This document shows positions 1-7,180 of a stretch of DNA of 9,951 nucleotides, piece after piece. The stretch covers positions 1-9,951 of the forward strand of contig JAHELQ010000170.1 in the NCBI GenBank assembly GCA_024644125.1, in the 5' to 3' direction. Both the position numbers and the translations under genes were made by a program. The notes under the pieces were generated by a model. The model searched no databases. It was not told the origin of the DNA and saw nothing but the letters and a program-made list of their open reading frames with translations. The first letter of the stretch is position 1; each line of letters starts with the position of its first letter. This DNA is from Candidatus Aminicenantota bacterium. Lineage in GTDB: Bacteria > Acidobacteriota > Aminicenantia > UBA2199.

Positions 1-1
1 G

Positions 2-349
2 TTCAAGGTCAGGAACATCAATGTCGTTGCGTTGTTCGATACCAGGGAAGAATTGGTCGGGAAAAAAGTAACTGTAAAAGGAGAAGAGGTCACTATATTT
101 CACGTTGATGAATTGGGAGAATTTCTAGAGGAAAATCCGCTAATTCGAATCGCCATTCTCGCGGTACCTGAAACCTGCGCTCAGGAAATGCTTGAGAAAT
201 TAGTAACCCTTGGAATCAAGGGCGTTGTGAACTTTGCTCCCAAGATTCTCCGGCTTCCCCCTGGGGCAGAAGATATTCAGTTGATCAATGATTGCATTGG
301 TGAATCATTGTACAAAATCGTGTATCAGTTGTATCACGACGAGAAATAG
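2..349 (+). CDS. rex: Redox-sensing transcriptional repressor Rex, C-terminal part (5' truncated by window edge)
   Basis: The reading frame is open from the left edge, and 115 residues are visible before the TAG stop. Rex proteins are usually about 210 residues, so roughly the first 95 (winged-helix DNA-binding domain and the glycine-rich start of the Rossmann fold) lie outside the window. The visible part is the rest of the NAD(H)-binding domain. It contains VVALFD (residues 8-13), a strand ending in AILAVPE, and GIKGVVNFAP, a close match to the Rex signature before the C-terminal helix. Rex dimers sense the NADH/NAD+ ratio and repress fermentative, respiratory or hydrogenase genes when NADH is low. 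The last helix (IGESLYKIVYQLYH) would be the domain-swapped C-terminal helix. The TTG at 32 is an internal Leu codon and not the start. The next gene begins 54 bp downstream on the same strand, so cotranscription is possible. Confidence 0.9.
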   Translation, partial: FKVRNINVVALFDTREELVGKKVTVKGEEVTIFHVDELGEFLEENPLIRIAILAVPETCAQEMLEKLVTLGIKGVVNFAPKILRLPPGAEDIQLINDCIGESLYKIVYQLYHDEK

Positions 350-403
350 TAAGTTAGAACAGAATCGGTAAGTGAATTAACGGGCCTGCTTGACGAGAAT
401 AGT

Positions 404-1648
404 ATGCTGTTGCTTTATCTAGTGATATTTTTATTGTTGGTTATTTTTAGCGCCTTTTTCTCATCTGCTGAAACTGCGTTACTTTCGCTCAATAAGATAA
501 GGTTGAAACACAGGGCTCAAAAAAAAGACAAAAAAGCCCTTTTATTGAAGAATATCCTCAAAATTCCGGACGAATTCTTTTCGACTATCTTGATTGGCAA
601 TAATCTCGTGAATATTGCTGCGGCAACGATTTCAACTCTATTTTTTTCCAAATACATTGTCCAGAATGAAAATCTGGTTTTAGTGCTATCCACTCTCTTT
701 ACAACTATCCTCATTCTACTATTTGCGGAGGTGATTCCGAAATCGTACGCATTCCGTTATAGTGAGAAGCTGTCTTACCTGTATGCATATCCTATCAAGT
801 TTTTCCATGTGTTTTTCTTTCCACTGGTCAAAGTGATTGCGTTGATTTCGGGATTTTTTTTCAAAGGGAAGCGGGAGGGGGCGGAGAAAAAAGAGTTGAC
901 CGTAGCGGAGATTAAACATTTTTTGAGTACTGAAATTAAATTATTCAAATACAATCCTTCGGCTTTACGGATGGTAAACGAGATCATAGATATTGCCAGC
1001 AAAGACGTCAAGACCATTATGACTCCACGCCCCGAGATCGCGGCATTGGATGAGGGTTCGACGCTTGAGCATTTAAAAGAGATTTTATTGGAGAAGAAAA
1101 TTTCGAGGATTCCGATTTATAATAAGAGTTTGGATCATATCACCGGAATCATTCATGCGAATAAAATTTTGTCTGCTTTGCTCACCGAAGATCCCGGAGG
1201 TATTAAACTCAAATCACTCGCTTCTGCGCCATTTTTTGTTTCGGAGTATTCGTCGCTAAACTATGTGCTCCATGAATTCAAACGCAACAAGTTGGGTATG
1301 GCGGTTGTGCTTGACGAATATGGAACCACCATCGGTATCATCACGTTGTACGATATTTTCCGGGAAATCCTGGGGGAACTAGAAGTGGGGAAAGGGCAGA
1401 TGAAAAAGCTGAAGCACAATGTCTTCCAGGTCAAAGGTAGCATTCCGGTGGAAGAGGTGAACGCAGAATTAGAACTGGGGTTGCCTGAAAAGAAAGATTA
1501 TGCTACTCTATCTGGGTTGTTCGTGTTTTATTATGGGAAATTTCCCGGGCAGAATGCAACGCTGAAATTTGATGATGTTCACTTGGTGGTGAAGAAAATG
1601 GGACCACGCAAAATTGAAGAAATCATCGTAGTGAAAGAAGATAAGTGA
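404..1648 (+). CDS. HlyC/CorC (CNNM/DUF21) family membrane protein with CBS pair
   Basis: This 414-residue protein has the full architecture of the CNNM/CorB/YtfL-like family. The membrane DUF21 (CNNM) domain spans about residues 1-180 and has the hallmark FSAFFSSAETALLSL (15-29), GNNLVNIAAA (65-74) and AEVIPK (108-113). Hydrophobic segments lie near 2-22, 60-82, 91-112 and 130-153. A CBS-domain pair follows (about 205-325) with MTPRPEIAALDE (206-217) and VVLDEYGTTIGIITLYDI (301-318). The CorC_HlyC C-terminal domain covers about 332-408. Characterised relatives transport or help export Mg2+ (and Co2+), with the CBS pair binding ATP-Mg. The old name 'hemolysin' is misleading. The ATG start places the first membrane helix correctly, but only a weak purine-rich stretch (GACGAG near 391-396) precedes it. 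No strong promoter is evident in the 54-bp gap from rex, so it may be cotranscribed. The exact substrate cannot be read from the sequence. Confidence 0.93.
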   Translation: MLLLYLVIFLLLVIFSAFFSSAETALLSLNKIRLKHRAQKKDKKALLLKNILKIPDEFFSTILIGNNLVNIAAATISTLFFSKYIVQNENLVLVLSTLFTTILILLFAEVIPKSYAFRYSEKLSYLYAYPIKFFHVFFFPLVKVIALISGFFFKGKREGAEKKELTVAEIKHFLSTEIKLFKYNPSALRMVNEIIDIASKDVKTIMTPRPEIAALDEGSTLEHLKEILLEKKISRIPIYNKSLDHITGIIHANKILSALLTEDPGGIKLKSLASAPFFVSEYSSLNYVLHEFKRNKLGMAVVLDEYGTTIGIITLYDIFREILGELEVGKGQMKKLKHNVFQVKGSIPVEEVNAELELGLPEKKDYATLSGLFVFYYGKFPGQNATLKFDDVHLVVKKMGPRKIEEIIVVKEDK

Positions 1649-1657
1649 CGAGGCGAC

Positions 1658-2110
1658 ATGAAGGTAATCACAGTCAATAAAAAAGCGTTCCATGATTATG
1701 AAATCATCCAGAAATTCGAAGCAGGTATGGCTCTTGTCGGAAGCGAAGTGAAATCACTCCGGGCCGGAGGGGTGAATCTTAAAGATGCGTATGTCGAAAT
1801 CCGCGCTGGTGAAGCTATCCTGCTCAACTCACATATTTCGCCATACGGCAATGCCTCTTACAACAATCATGAACCCCGCAGGGCACGGAAGTTATTGCTC
1901 CACAAGCGAGAGATTGCCAAATGTGACCAACGGGTGATAGTGAAAGGGATGAGTATCATTCCGCTCCGTATGTACTTTAACGAGAAGGGATATGTAAAAA
2001 TAGAGATTGCCCTGGCCAAAGGCAAGCGCGAGTATGAAAAAAAGCATAAGATAAAGGAGCGCGACATTAAGCGTGAAGTGGATCGCGAACTTAAACACTT
2101 CAAAAAATGA
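1658..2110 (+). CDS. smpB: SsrA-binding protein SmpB
   Basis: This 150-residue protein is a full-length SmpB, the partner of tmRNA (SsrA) in trans-translation. It binds the tRNA-like domain of tmRNA, delivers it to stalled ribosomes and occupies the decoding centre with its C-terminal tail. Family signatures are in order: LVGSEVKSLRAG (26-37), DAYVEI (43-48), HISPYGNASYNNHEPRRARK (59-78), LLLHKREI (79-86) and the basic tail GKREYEKKHKIKERDIKRE (122-140). The fold is an OB-like beta barrel, and the tail becomes helical on the ribosome. The ATG is 9 bp after the stop of the transporter gene, with a weak GAGGCGAC stretch between them, so translation is probably coupled and the pair shares an mRNA. 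No ssrA gene is visible in the window. The TGA stop directly abuts the stop of the convergent glucan phosphorylase gene. Confidence 0.97.
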   Translation: MKVITVNKKAFHDYEIIQKFEAGMALVGSEVKSLRAGGVNLKDAYVEIRAGEAILLNSHISPYGNASYNNHEPRRARKLLLHKREIAKCDQRVIVKGMSIIPLRMYFNEKGYVKIEIALAKGKREYEKKHKIKERDIKREVDRELKHFKK

Positions 2111-4663
2111 TCATTCCCATTTAATTAGATTCATCTCATAGGGATTGGCCATTAATGGGTGTTGTGGTGTGATGCGCAGTTTGAAGCCGAAATCGCCCGT
2201 TTTGCGGCACAAGATTGAACCTGAATAGATAAATTCGCCAGGATTGCCCCCTTCGACCGCCTGGACGTCAATCAATTGGTGAAGATTTGAATCCTCCAAT
2301 GTTTGCTGGGCGGATAAATTTCCATAATAGATACTCACATTGATATCTTCCGGTTTGATATTCCCTAATTTCAAAATCGCCTGGAGTTGGATCGGTTCAT
2401 TGATTTTGTATTCAAGGTCTGGAGAATATGTGATATGACTAACCGATATTTTGTGAAAATCCTTCTGAATGTCGCTTTTCCACTGAATGAACTGCCGGGT
2501 TTGAGCGAATTCTTTCTGCCTCAATTTCATGAAGTTATCGATAGCAGGTTTATAAAAACTAGTGTTGTAGTCCTTTACCATTCGCTGCGTGTTATAGAAT
2601 GACGCGATGGACTTAAATCCATTTTTCATCATGTTTATCCATTCCCGGGGCAATCCATAGGAATCCCTTTGGTAGAACAGAGGTACTATATCGTTTTCAA
2701 GAATAGAGTAGATTGCTTTGCTTTCGACGCTATCCTGATAATGCCGGTCTTTATATTCCTCGCCATTACCGATAGCCCAACCATTGTTGAAATCATAGGC
2801 TTCGTCCCACCAACCGTCCAGCACACTGAGGTTGAGCACTCCATTCGCGGTGGCTTTCATGCCAGACGTTCCGCATGCTTCTAAAGGTCTGAGGGGGTTG
2901 TTCAGCCATACATCGACACCTTGTAGCATATACCGGCTGATTCCTATATCATAGTTTTCCATAAAGACCACTTTTTTTTGCAAATGGTTGGAATTGATGA
3001 AATGGATGATGTGCTCGATGATTCGTTTCCCTTCTGCATCCTGGGGATGTGCTTTGCCGGCGAAAATGATCTGTACCGGACGTTGTGTGTCCATCAATAT
3101 TTTCAGTAATCTGGCCGGATCCTTTAATATCAGGTTACCTCTTTTATAAGTGGCGAATCGTCGCGCAAATCCGATGGTAAGCGCCTCTGGATTAAGAGCT
3201 TCCTTCGCCTCGTCGATAAATAACCTGGATACACCTTTGTCTTCCAGTTGTTTTTGCAGTATGCGCCGGACAAATTGAATTAGTCTGCGGCGACGGTATT
3301 CGTGTACTTTCCATAATTCAGGATCCGGTACCTTAGAAATTTTATCCCATAACTGGGGATTGTCCTGGTTTTGTTGCCATTGCGCTCCGAGATATCTCTG
3401 GAAGAGTTCGGTCATCTCTTGCGAGATCCATGTGGCGGTATGAATACCGTTGGTGATTGCATGGATGGGTATATGCTCGTCCGGGGTTTGCGGCCAGATT
3501 TCTTTCCACATTTTGCGGGATACTCGGGCGTGTAATTGCGAGACGCCGTTGATATAGGTCGAGTGGTTGATGGCGGCAACTGTCATCGAAAAATTCTCGT
3601 GAAGATTCTCCGGGTGAATACGCCCCAACTTCAAAAAATCTTCGATAGAAATTCCCAATTCCAATACATATTGAGAAAAATATTTTCGGATCAAACCCGA
3701 ATCAAACACATCGTTTCCAGCAGGAACTGGAGTATGGGTGGTGAAGATTCCTGATTTTCTAACCACCTCGGCAGCTTCTTGAAAAGCTAGATCATGCTTT
3801 TTCATGAGCAAGCGGGCTCTCTCAAATGCAGCAAATGCCGAGTGACCTTCGTTCATGTGGATCGCGGCGGGAGACAGGTTTAGTATCTCAATCAATTTCA
3901 TCCCACCAATGCCCAGGAGTATTTCCTGTTGAAGGCGGATCTCACGGTCTCCTCCATATAGTTGGGCAGTAAGATTGCGGTCCTGCTCGGAGTTCGGAGA
4001 AATATTCGTATCCAATAAATAAATGTAGATTCTCCCTACCTCTAATTTCCAGGCTTTGACGGCGATTTGCCTACCGGGGAAATCCAGCTCGAAAATGACC
4101 GGCGCATCATTCTCTCCGGTAATTTCACTAACTCCCATATTATGGAAATCGTTGATTTTGTAGAATTCCTGTTGCCAACCATCCTGGTTCAAATATTGTT
4201 GAAAATAACCGGTTTGATAAAGCAAGCCAACACCAAATAGATTGAGGCCGACATCTGAAGCGGATTTGATATGATCTCCAGATAAAATTCCCAGTCCTCC
4301 AGAGTAGATGGGGAGCGATTCATTTAGACCATATTCCAATGAAAAATATGCGATAGCAAAGTCTTTTGTAGAAACGCCATCTCCTAAACCCTTTTTATAT
4401 TGGGTCAGTTGCCGATGGATGCTTTCCAATTCGATAACGAAGCTATCGTCGTTTGCTAATTCTTCCAGCCGTATCTGGTCTATTTCCCCCAGTAATTTGA
4501 CTGGATTCCCATTGACTTTTTTCCAGAGTTCTTCGTCCATCCGGGAAAATAGGAGGGTGGCTTGGGGATTCCAGGAAAACCATAAATTGTATATGATTTC
4601 TTTCAGGGCACTCAGCTTTTCAGGAATACTGGGATATACTTTAAATTTTTTAAAACCAGCCAT
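2111..4663 (-). CDS. glgP: Alpha-glucan (glycogen/maltodextrin) phosphorylase, DUF3417-containing GT35 family
   Basis: This 850-residue GT35 phosphorylase releases glucose-1-phosphate from glycogen, starch or maltodextrin by PLP-dependent phosphorolysis. It is the bacterial form with an N-terminal DUF3417 domain (about 5-110; YNLWFSWNPQA at 25-35), not the glycogen phosphorylase type with an N-terminal AMP/phospho-Ser site. Catalytic landmarks are LPIYSGGLGILSGDH (117-131), HMNEGHSAF (269-277), THTPVPAGNDVF (309-320), NGIHTATW (405-412), RRFATYKR (501-508), GKAHP (536-540) and EACGTSGMKATANGVLNLS (595-613), where Lys603 is the predicted PLP Schiff-base lysine. The usual Ser in EASGTSGMK is Cys597 here, a mild variant. 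The C-terminal beta-rich extension (about 735-850) with VSIYYG and a final NLIKWE is typical of this subfamily. The start is ATG 4663 because TAAGGAG lies 10 nt upstream. An in-frame TTG at 4750 would add 29 unconserved residues across the promoter. It is transcribed apart from the pilus genes. Confidence 0.95.
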   Translation of the reverse strand: MAGFKKFKVYPSIPEKLSALKEIIYNLWFSWNPQATLLFSRMDEELWKKVNGNPVKLLGEIDQIRLEELANDDSFVIELESIHRQLTQYKKGLGDGVSTKDFAIAYFSLEYGLNESLPIYSGGLGILSGDHIKSASDVGLNLFGVGLLYQTGYFQQYLNQDGWQQEFYKINDFHNMGVSEITGENDAPVIFELDFPGRQIAVKAWKLEVGRIYIYLLDTNISPNSEQDRNLTAQLYGGDREIRLQQEILLGIGGMKLIEILNLSPAAIHMNEGHSAFAAFERARLLMKKHDLAFQEAAEVVRKSGIFTTHTPVPAGNDVFDSGLIRKYFSQYVLELGISIEDFLKLGRIHPENLHENFSMTVAAINHSTYINGVSQLHARVSRKMWKEIWPQTPDEHIPIHAITNGIHTATWISQEMTELFQRYLGAQWQQNQDNPQLWDKISKVPDPELWKVHEYRRRRLIQFVRRILQKQLEDKGVSRLFIDEAKEALNPEALTIGFARRFATYKRGNLILKDPARLLKILMDTQRPVQIIFAGKAHPQDAEGKRIIEHIIHFINSNHLQKKVVFMENYDIGISRYMLQGVDVWLNNPLRPLEACGTSGMKATANGVLNLSVLDGWWDEAYDFNNGWAIGNGEEYKDRHYQDSVESKAIYSILENDIVPLFYQRDSYGLPREWINMMKNGFKSIASFYNTQRMVKDYNTSFYKPAIDNFMKLRQKEFAQTRQFIQWKSDIQKDFHKISVSHITYSPDLEYKINEPIQLQAILKLGNIKPEDINVSIYYGNLSAQQTLEDSNLHQLIDVQAVEGGNPGEFIYSGSILCRKTGDFGFKLRITPQHPLMANPYEMNLIKWE

Positions 4664-4673
4664 TTGAATAACT

Positions 4674-4680
4674 CTCCTTA
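4674..4680 (-). promoter_or_regulatory. Ribosome binding site for the glucan phosphorylase gene
   Basis: On the minus strand this reads TAAGGAG, a strong Shine-Dalgarno match, followed after 10 nt by ATG at 4663. It decides the start against the longer in-frame TTG at 4750. The protein beginning at 4663 (MAGFKKFKVYP) also matches the expected N terminus of DUF3417-type phosphorylases. Confidence 0.88.
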
Positions 4681-4692
4681 ATTTATAAAGAC

Positions 4693-4721
4693 AGTATACG
4701 ATATAATATGGTTTGGGTAAA
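4693..4721 (-). promoter_or_regulatory. Sigma70-like promoter for the glucan phosphorylase gene
   Basis: On the minus strand a -35 box TTTACC (4716-4721, 4 of 6 matches to TTGACA) is separated by exactly 17 bp from a -10 box TATACT (4693-4698, 5 of 6 matches to TATAAT). Transcription would start near 4685 and give a 5' leader of about 22 nt holding the TAAGGAG site. The spacing and location support an independent transcription unit. This is a sequence match only. Confidence 0.6.
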
Positions 4722-4726
4722 GGGCA

Positions 4727-4748
4727 GGGGATAAACGGGTGTATCCCC
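4727..4748. promoter_or_regulatory. Perfect inverted repeat upstream of the phosphorylase promoter (candidate operator)
   Basis: Two perfect 7-bp arms, GGGGATA (4727-4733) and TATCCCC (4742-4748), flank an 8-bp centre. The repeat ends 5 bp upstream of the -35 box of the phosphorylase promoter. Neither strand has a T-tract after the second arm, so an intrinsic terminator for the upstream operon is unlikely. The position fits binding by a dimeric regulator, more likely an activator than a repressor. It could also be a weak hairpin at the end of the upstream mRNA. No regulator is identified. Confidence 0.45.
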
Positions 4749-4762
4749 AAAAGATGGTTGGC

Positions 4763-5110
4763 TTATAATTTTTCTATTATAAATTTTTTTTGGATTTCGA
4801 CATAAAAATTGAGTTTTCCTGGAATAATGAAATCGTGGGCCAGGACAATCAAGAAGAATTCCGAAGTCAAAGCGTAAATATTCAGTATTTGAGTGTCAAT
4901 CTTAAATATTACATTGTATGAATTCGGCACGAATTTAATATCGCTAAATTTAGAAATTACATCTGATATTTCAGCCCCGATTAACTCCGGGTCTATCTTG
5001 ATATATCCGTATCTGGCGTCTTCGAGGCAGAGACCGTCCCTGCCCCAAATGCCGATAAGAGTTATTTCGGGATTTTGTTTATAGATTTTTTCATAAACGT
5101 CTTCAAACAA
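4763..5110 (-). CDS. Roadblock/LC7 (MglB-like) domain protein
   Basis: This 115-residue protein has no signal peptide or membrane segment. Its pattern fits the Roadblock/LC7 fold: an N-terminal helix (1-12), a strand running into a turn ITLIGIWGRDGLCLEDA (16-32; the RDGL turn is characteristic), a central helix around 40-58, strands YNVIFKID (65-72) and ILNIYALTSEFFLIVLA (75-91), and a C-terminal helix (98-113). Such proteins act as homodimers on small Ras-like GTPases. MglB, for example, is the GTPase-activating protein for MglA, which controls polarity and type IV pili. No GTPase gene is in the window. The start is a TTG at 5108-5110 that overlaps the end of the TPR gene by 8 bp. A purine-rich GAGAAGGGG lies just upstream and no ATG or GTG is available in frame, so translational coupling is likely. 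The family call is from pattern, not a search. Confidence 0.68.
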   Translation of the reverse strand: MFEDVYEKIYKQNPEITLIGIWGRDGLCLEDARYGYIKIDPELIGAEISDVISKFSDIKFVPNSYNVIFKIDTQILNIYALTSEFFLIVLAHDFIIPGKLNFYVEIQKKFIIEKL

Positions 5111-6086
5111 ATTTTTCCCCTTCTCTTTTAATTAGCTCTAAAAAGTGATTCAAGCGTTCAACTTTTTTTATGCCCACCATTTTTGATTTCACATTTTCGA
5201 TCTTTATTAAATATTTTTCATCGTGGCTCAGTCGGTAAATTTTATTATATATTGAGATGGCTTCTTTGTAAAGTCCCTGCGATAAATATAATTGTGCTGC
5301 GCTTTCAGTAGCGAATTCCGTATCGTTCTCTTCTTCCTGCTGTAACTGCGGTGCTTTTGTAGGTTGTGACTGCTGTGGCTTCGGTTGCGGGGTCGGCTCG
5401 GGCGGCGGTGGGGGAGGGAGTTTCGTCTCTGGAGTTAGAGGTAGTTCATCTGGAATCTGGGATTGGGGGTGCAGTTCTGCCATTGTCGGATAGAAGTCGT
5501 CGAGGTTGATATTGATGTTGTCGTCGGTTTTTTCGAAATAATCTTTTATCAGAGGGGAATCTGGCTCTAGATCCTCATCATCGGGTTCGTCGATGTCCGG
5601 TACCGGGACAGTTTCGAAGAAAGATTCAGGTAAGGTGTCTCCCTTTGAAATCGTTTGTCTCGATATGACGGGCGAAGGTTGCGGCGGTTCAGGAAGGGGT
5701 TTTGCCGGCGCGGTTGGAGCCACCATAATTTTTAGTTTTTTTAGCGCCTCTTTGGCTCCAACATTGAAAGGATCCAAAAAGAGTATTTTGTTATAGGTCT
5801 TCTCGGCCTCTTCCAGCTTTCTCAAACTGAAGGCGACATCGGCCCATTCCTTCAAGATGCTTACATTGTCGGGAAAGGAGGACATCAATTGTTGCAGCAC
5901 ATCTTCCGCTTCCTGCCATTTTTGTTCTTCTTTAAGAATTTTGACATAAAGAAAGTTGATCTGAAAGGAATGGGGAAAATCTTTGTTAAGTTGCTCAGCC
6001 AGTACGAGTGCTTCGGAGAATTTCTTCTGCCAGAAGAAATTCTCCAAAACCGCCAATTGCTCTTTCTCTTGTTTTAAGTCCGTCAC
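5103..6086 (-). CDS. TPR-repeat protein with acidic and proline-rich linker
   Basis: This 327-residue protein has no signal peptide and is probably cytoplasmic. The N-terminal part (about 6-118) holds three TPR-like helical pairs: NFFWQKKFSEALVLAEQL, KEEQKWQEAEDVLQQLM and FSLRKLEEAEKTYNKILFLD. Residues 124-250 form a low-complexity linker that is first Pro/Ala rich, then strongly acidic (about 164-197), then polyproline and Gln/Pro rich (223-250, six Pro at 224-229). A C-terminal TPR-like unit (about 256-302) carries SAAQLYLSQGLYKEAISIY, a pattern common in bacterial TPR scaffolds. The start is GTG at 6084-6086 with only a weak AGAG site. It follows the lipoprotein gene by 32 bp and overlaps the Roadblock gene by 8 bp. 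Its likely role is a scaffold binding pilus or regulatory partners, inferred from the operon. No enzymatic motif is seen. Confidence 0.8.
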   Translation of the reverse strand: MTDLKQEKEQLAVLENFFWQKKFSEALVLAEQLNKDFPHSFQINFLYVKILKEEQKWQEAEDVLQQLMSSFPDNVSILKEWADVAFSLRKLEEAEKTYNKILFLDPFNVGAKEALKKLKIMVAPTAPAKPLPEPPQPSPVISRQTISKGDTLPESFFETVPVPDIDEPDDEDLEPDSPLIKDYFEKTDDNININLDDFYPTMAELHPQSQIPDELPLTPETKLPPPPPPEPTPQPKPQQSQPTKAPQLQQEEENDTEFATESAAQLYLSQGLYKEAISIYNKIYRLSHDEKYLIKIENVKSKMVGIKKVERLNHFLELIKREGEKFV

Positions 6087-6118
6087 TATATTTTACTCTA
6101 AGTTATAAGTTATTTTTT

Positions 6119-7156
6119 TTATGCGCCATCATTCTGAGAAACTGAAAATGTGAGCGGTGAACCGCTTACGTTGGGATCGTCCGCAGTTACAGTAATATAA
6201 CCGGTTCTGGTTACTCCCCCGCTTGCAGAAACGCTTATAATAAGAGTCTGTTCGGTAGTTCCGGATCTGGCACTTGAGCCATCGATAGTGATCCAGCTTT
6301 CTGCAGCGGAAATCGTAAACGGGATGGGTAGTTCTGACCCGGAGTTATACACTGTAAGGTTGCTACTGCCGCCGGCAGTACTGAAAGTAAACGAGGTCGG
6401 TGTGACAGCGATCGTTGTTACCGGCCCGCCTTCGGCATAAAAGTCATAATTGTAGAGATCAACCGCAAATGGAGATTCGAAGGTATATTCAGAGGGGGTG
6501 AATGTATAACCGGCTCCCGAAGTAGGCGCAAGTGTTCCGATCCAACCAGAAGGTACGCAAATTGTGTAACTACCGCTATTCCTTGTAAGTGTGACGCCTC
6601 CATTATTCGATAGCTCTATGATAATTCCCTGGATTCCTATGTTGTTCGTATCCCTGACTTTTCCATTGATACAAACCGCTTGTTGCTGGTAGGGTATGAT
6701 TTTGATTGGAATATAGTCAAATACCGCCGCCATTGGGATATCAAAACGTCCGTCGTCAATGAGAGTGGCTCTAATCGAGGTCAAGACTTCCGCTTTAATG
6801 GCGGTGCCGGCGGGGATCCAATAACGAATTTGGGCTTTGCCCTGCCCATTGGTGGTTCGCGTATCGCTGACCCGGAATCCTTCAAAATAGCCGTATCCCT
6901 CTTGTTCAAAAATAATTTTGACATTTGCCACGGGAGTGCCATCGTTTTTTTCGGCATAAACAATGATGTCTGAATATACCGCCGGATTGGCAAGTGGAAT
7001 ATATAGCGTCGAAGGATTGGCCTCGCCCGTCAGGTCGATCCTGAAACCTTTGGGATCTATATTTCCTGGATCTGGAACCGCGGATCTTTTGCATGAGGTT
7101 GCGGTCAGTATCAATACGATTGAAATCAAAATCGTTGCGAATATATATTTTTTCAT
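6119..7156 (-). CDS. Lipoprotein with Ig-like, carboxypeptidase-regulatory-like and BACON-like domains
   Basis: This is a 345-residue putative surface or periplasm-facing lipoprotein. Residues 1-22 form a lipoprotein signal peptide (MKKYIFATIL, hydrophobic core, then ATSC) with Cys22 as the predicted lipidation site. No Asp follows the Cys. About 45-140 resembles a Big_1/invasin-like Ig domain (SDIIVYAEKNDGTPVANVKI, TTNGQGKAQIRY). About 160-240 resembles a carboxypeptidase-regulatory-like domain (VCINGKVRDTNNIGIQGIII, GYTFTPSEYTF). About 248-342 resembles a BACON domain (SFTFSTAGGSSNLTV, WITI, RTGYITVTA, FSVSQ), a beta-sandwich found in carbohydrate- or mucin-binding proteins. The start is ATG 7156 because GGAGG lies 8 nt upstream. 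The in-frame ATG at 7171 overlaps that site and would add MEANK. The gene begins 24 bp after the preceding lipoprotein gene. Adhesion or secretin support are both possible roles. Confidence 0.82.
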   Translation of the reverse strand: MKKYIFATILISIVLILTATSCKRSAVPDPGNIDPKGFRIDLTGEANPSTLYIPLANPAVYSDIIVYAEKNDGTPVANVKIIFEQEGYGYFEGFRVSDTRTTNGQGKAQIRYWIPAGTAIKAEVLTSIRATLIDDGRFDIPMAAVFDYIPIKIIPYQQQAVCINGKVRDTNNIGIQGIIIELSNNGGVTLTRNSGSYTICVPSGWIGTLAPTSGAGYTFTPSEYTFESPFAVDLYNYDFYAEGGPVTTIAVTPTSFTFSTAGGSSNLTVYNSGSELPIPFTISAAESWITIDGSSARSGTTEQTLIISVSASGGVTRTGYITVTADDPNVSGSPLTFSVSQNDGA

Positions 7157-7164
7157 TTTATTTG

Positions 7165-7169
7165 CCTCC
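7165..7169 (-). promoter_or_regulatory. Ribosome binding site deciding the start of the Ig/BACON lipoprotein
   Basis: The minus strand reads GGAGG followed by 8 nt and then ATG at 7156. The alternative ATG at 7171 sits on the first base of this site, so it cannot use it. The shorter protein also begins with the expected MKK of a lipoprotein signal peptide. Confidence 0.8.
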
Positions 7170-7180
7170 ATGCTCGACGG

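Noticed and set aside
4308..4667. Plus-strand open frame of 119 codons opposite the phosphorylase N terminus
   Set aside because: It lies entirely antisense to conserved DUF3417 and catalytic-domain sequence and shows no protein family pattern.
4727..4748. Intrinsic terminator of the pilQ operon
   Set aside because: The stem is short (7 bp) with an 8-nt loop and no T-tract follows on the minus strand. I kept it as a candidate operator only.
4664..4750. N-terminal extension of the phosphorylase starting at TTG 4750 (29 extra residues)
   Set aside because: It would cover the predicted -10/-35 promoter and the TAAGGAG site, and its sequence is unlike family N termini. ATG 4663 with a proper Shine-Dalgarno site is better.
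6099..6112. Tandem 7-bp repeat TAAGTTA twice in the gap before the TPR gene, with a TATAAC -10-like box
   Set aside because: No -35 box lies at a suitable distance, and a short AT-rich repeat can arise by chance. I did not call a promoter.
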